Shown here one piece after another: positions 15,970 through 16,072 of a stretch of DNA of 16,072 bases. Below the pieces are notes generated by a model that had not been told where the DNA came from, ran no database searches, and worked only from the letters and a program-made list of their open reading frames with translations. Location: assembly GCA_046724665.1 (NCBI GenBank), contig JBKOWZ010000235.1:1-16072 (forward strand), given 5' to 3'. The DNA comes from Actinocrinis sp046724665 (GTDB taxonomy: Bacteria; Actinomycetota; Actinomycetes; Streptomycetales; Catenulisporaceae). Numbering within the stretch: the stretch's first letter is position 1; each line of letters begins with the position of its first letter. Both the position numbers and the translations under genes were made by a program.

Positions 15970-16072
15970 GGGACGGCCTGACGCGCCTGCTTCAAGCGCA
16001 CGGATTCGAGGTGGCGGCCGCCGTCGACAACGGCCCCGACCTGCTGGCCGCGGTGACGGCCGAGAGACCGGA
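15933..16072 (+). CDS. NarL/LuxR-class response regulator, N-terminal part (cut by window end)
   Basis: GTG 15933 is preceded by GGAG at 15924-15927 and opens a frame running off the window. The 46 visible residues begin MRVVLAEDLFLLRDGLTRLL, the start of a receiver domain with the acidic pair E7-D8 and the alpha-1 helix typical of NarL-class regulators. The phosphoacceptor aspartate and the LuxR-type helix-turn-helix would lie beyond the end. The 37-bp overlap with the kinase gene indicates coupled translation and partnership. Confidence 0.88.
   Translation, partial: MRVVLAEDLFLLRDGLTRLLQAHGFEVAAAVDNGPDLLAAVTAERP

Overview
The window is 16 kb of very GC-rich DNA with GTG starts, short intergenic gaps and gene families typical of Actinomycetota: HemB with a Cys-Asp-Cys metal loop, a Cds1-type cysteine desulfhydrase, PF13796-like sensor kinases and MMPL transporters. 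It looks like chromosome from a filamentous actinomycete (Streptomyces or Catenulispora relatives). That placement is inference from gene content. I see no tRNA, rRNA, CRISPR array, insertion sequence or phage gene.

Layout. Positions 1-3162: the tail of an upstream gene, then hemB (porphobilinogen synthase, apparently leaderless), an orphan LivG-like ABC ATPase on the minus strand whose 3' end overlaps hemB, and a CPBP intramembrane protease carrying proline- and tyrosine-rich extensions. Positions 3169-6232: a minus-strand pair, a TetR regulator preceded by an FdhF/YdeP-type molybdopterin oxidoreductase. Positions 6415-9851: a plus-strand run of a secreted Ser/Thr/Ala-rich protein, three small membrane proteins of unknown function (two translationally coupled, and two sharing a paralogous two-helix domain), then a Cds1-like PLP enzyme. 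Positions 10017-16072: an OmpR-class response regulator with its HAMP-type kinase, a convergent MMPL transporter whose tail overlaps the kinase gene by 114 bp, and, divergent from MMPL, a NarL-class kinase followed by an overlapping response regulator cut by the window end.

How the genes may work together. The last 6 kb places one MMPL exporter between two two-component systems. The 236-bp gap between MMPL and the second kinase holds two interlocking inverted repeats on top of a plausible promoter, the clearest regulatory structure in the window. The least explained coding content is the 7178-8684 membrane triad. Its last two members look like a tandem duplication of one short domain and lie just upstream of a cysteine desulfhydrase gene. 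These are the best candidates for something undescribed; their function cannot be read from sequence alone.
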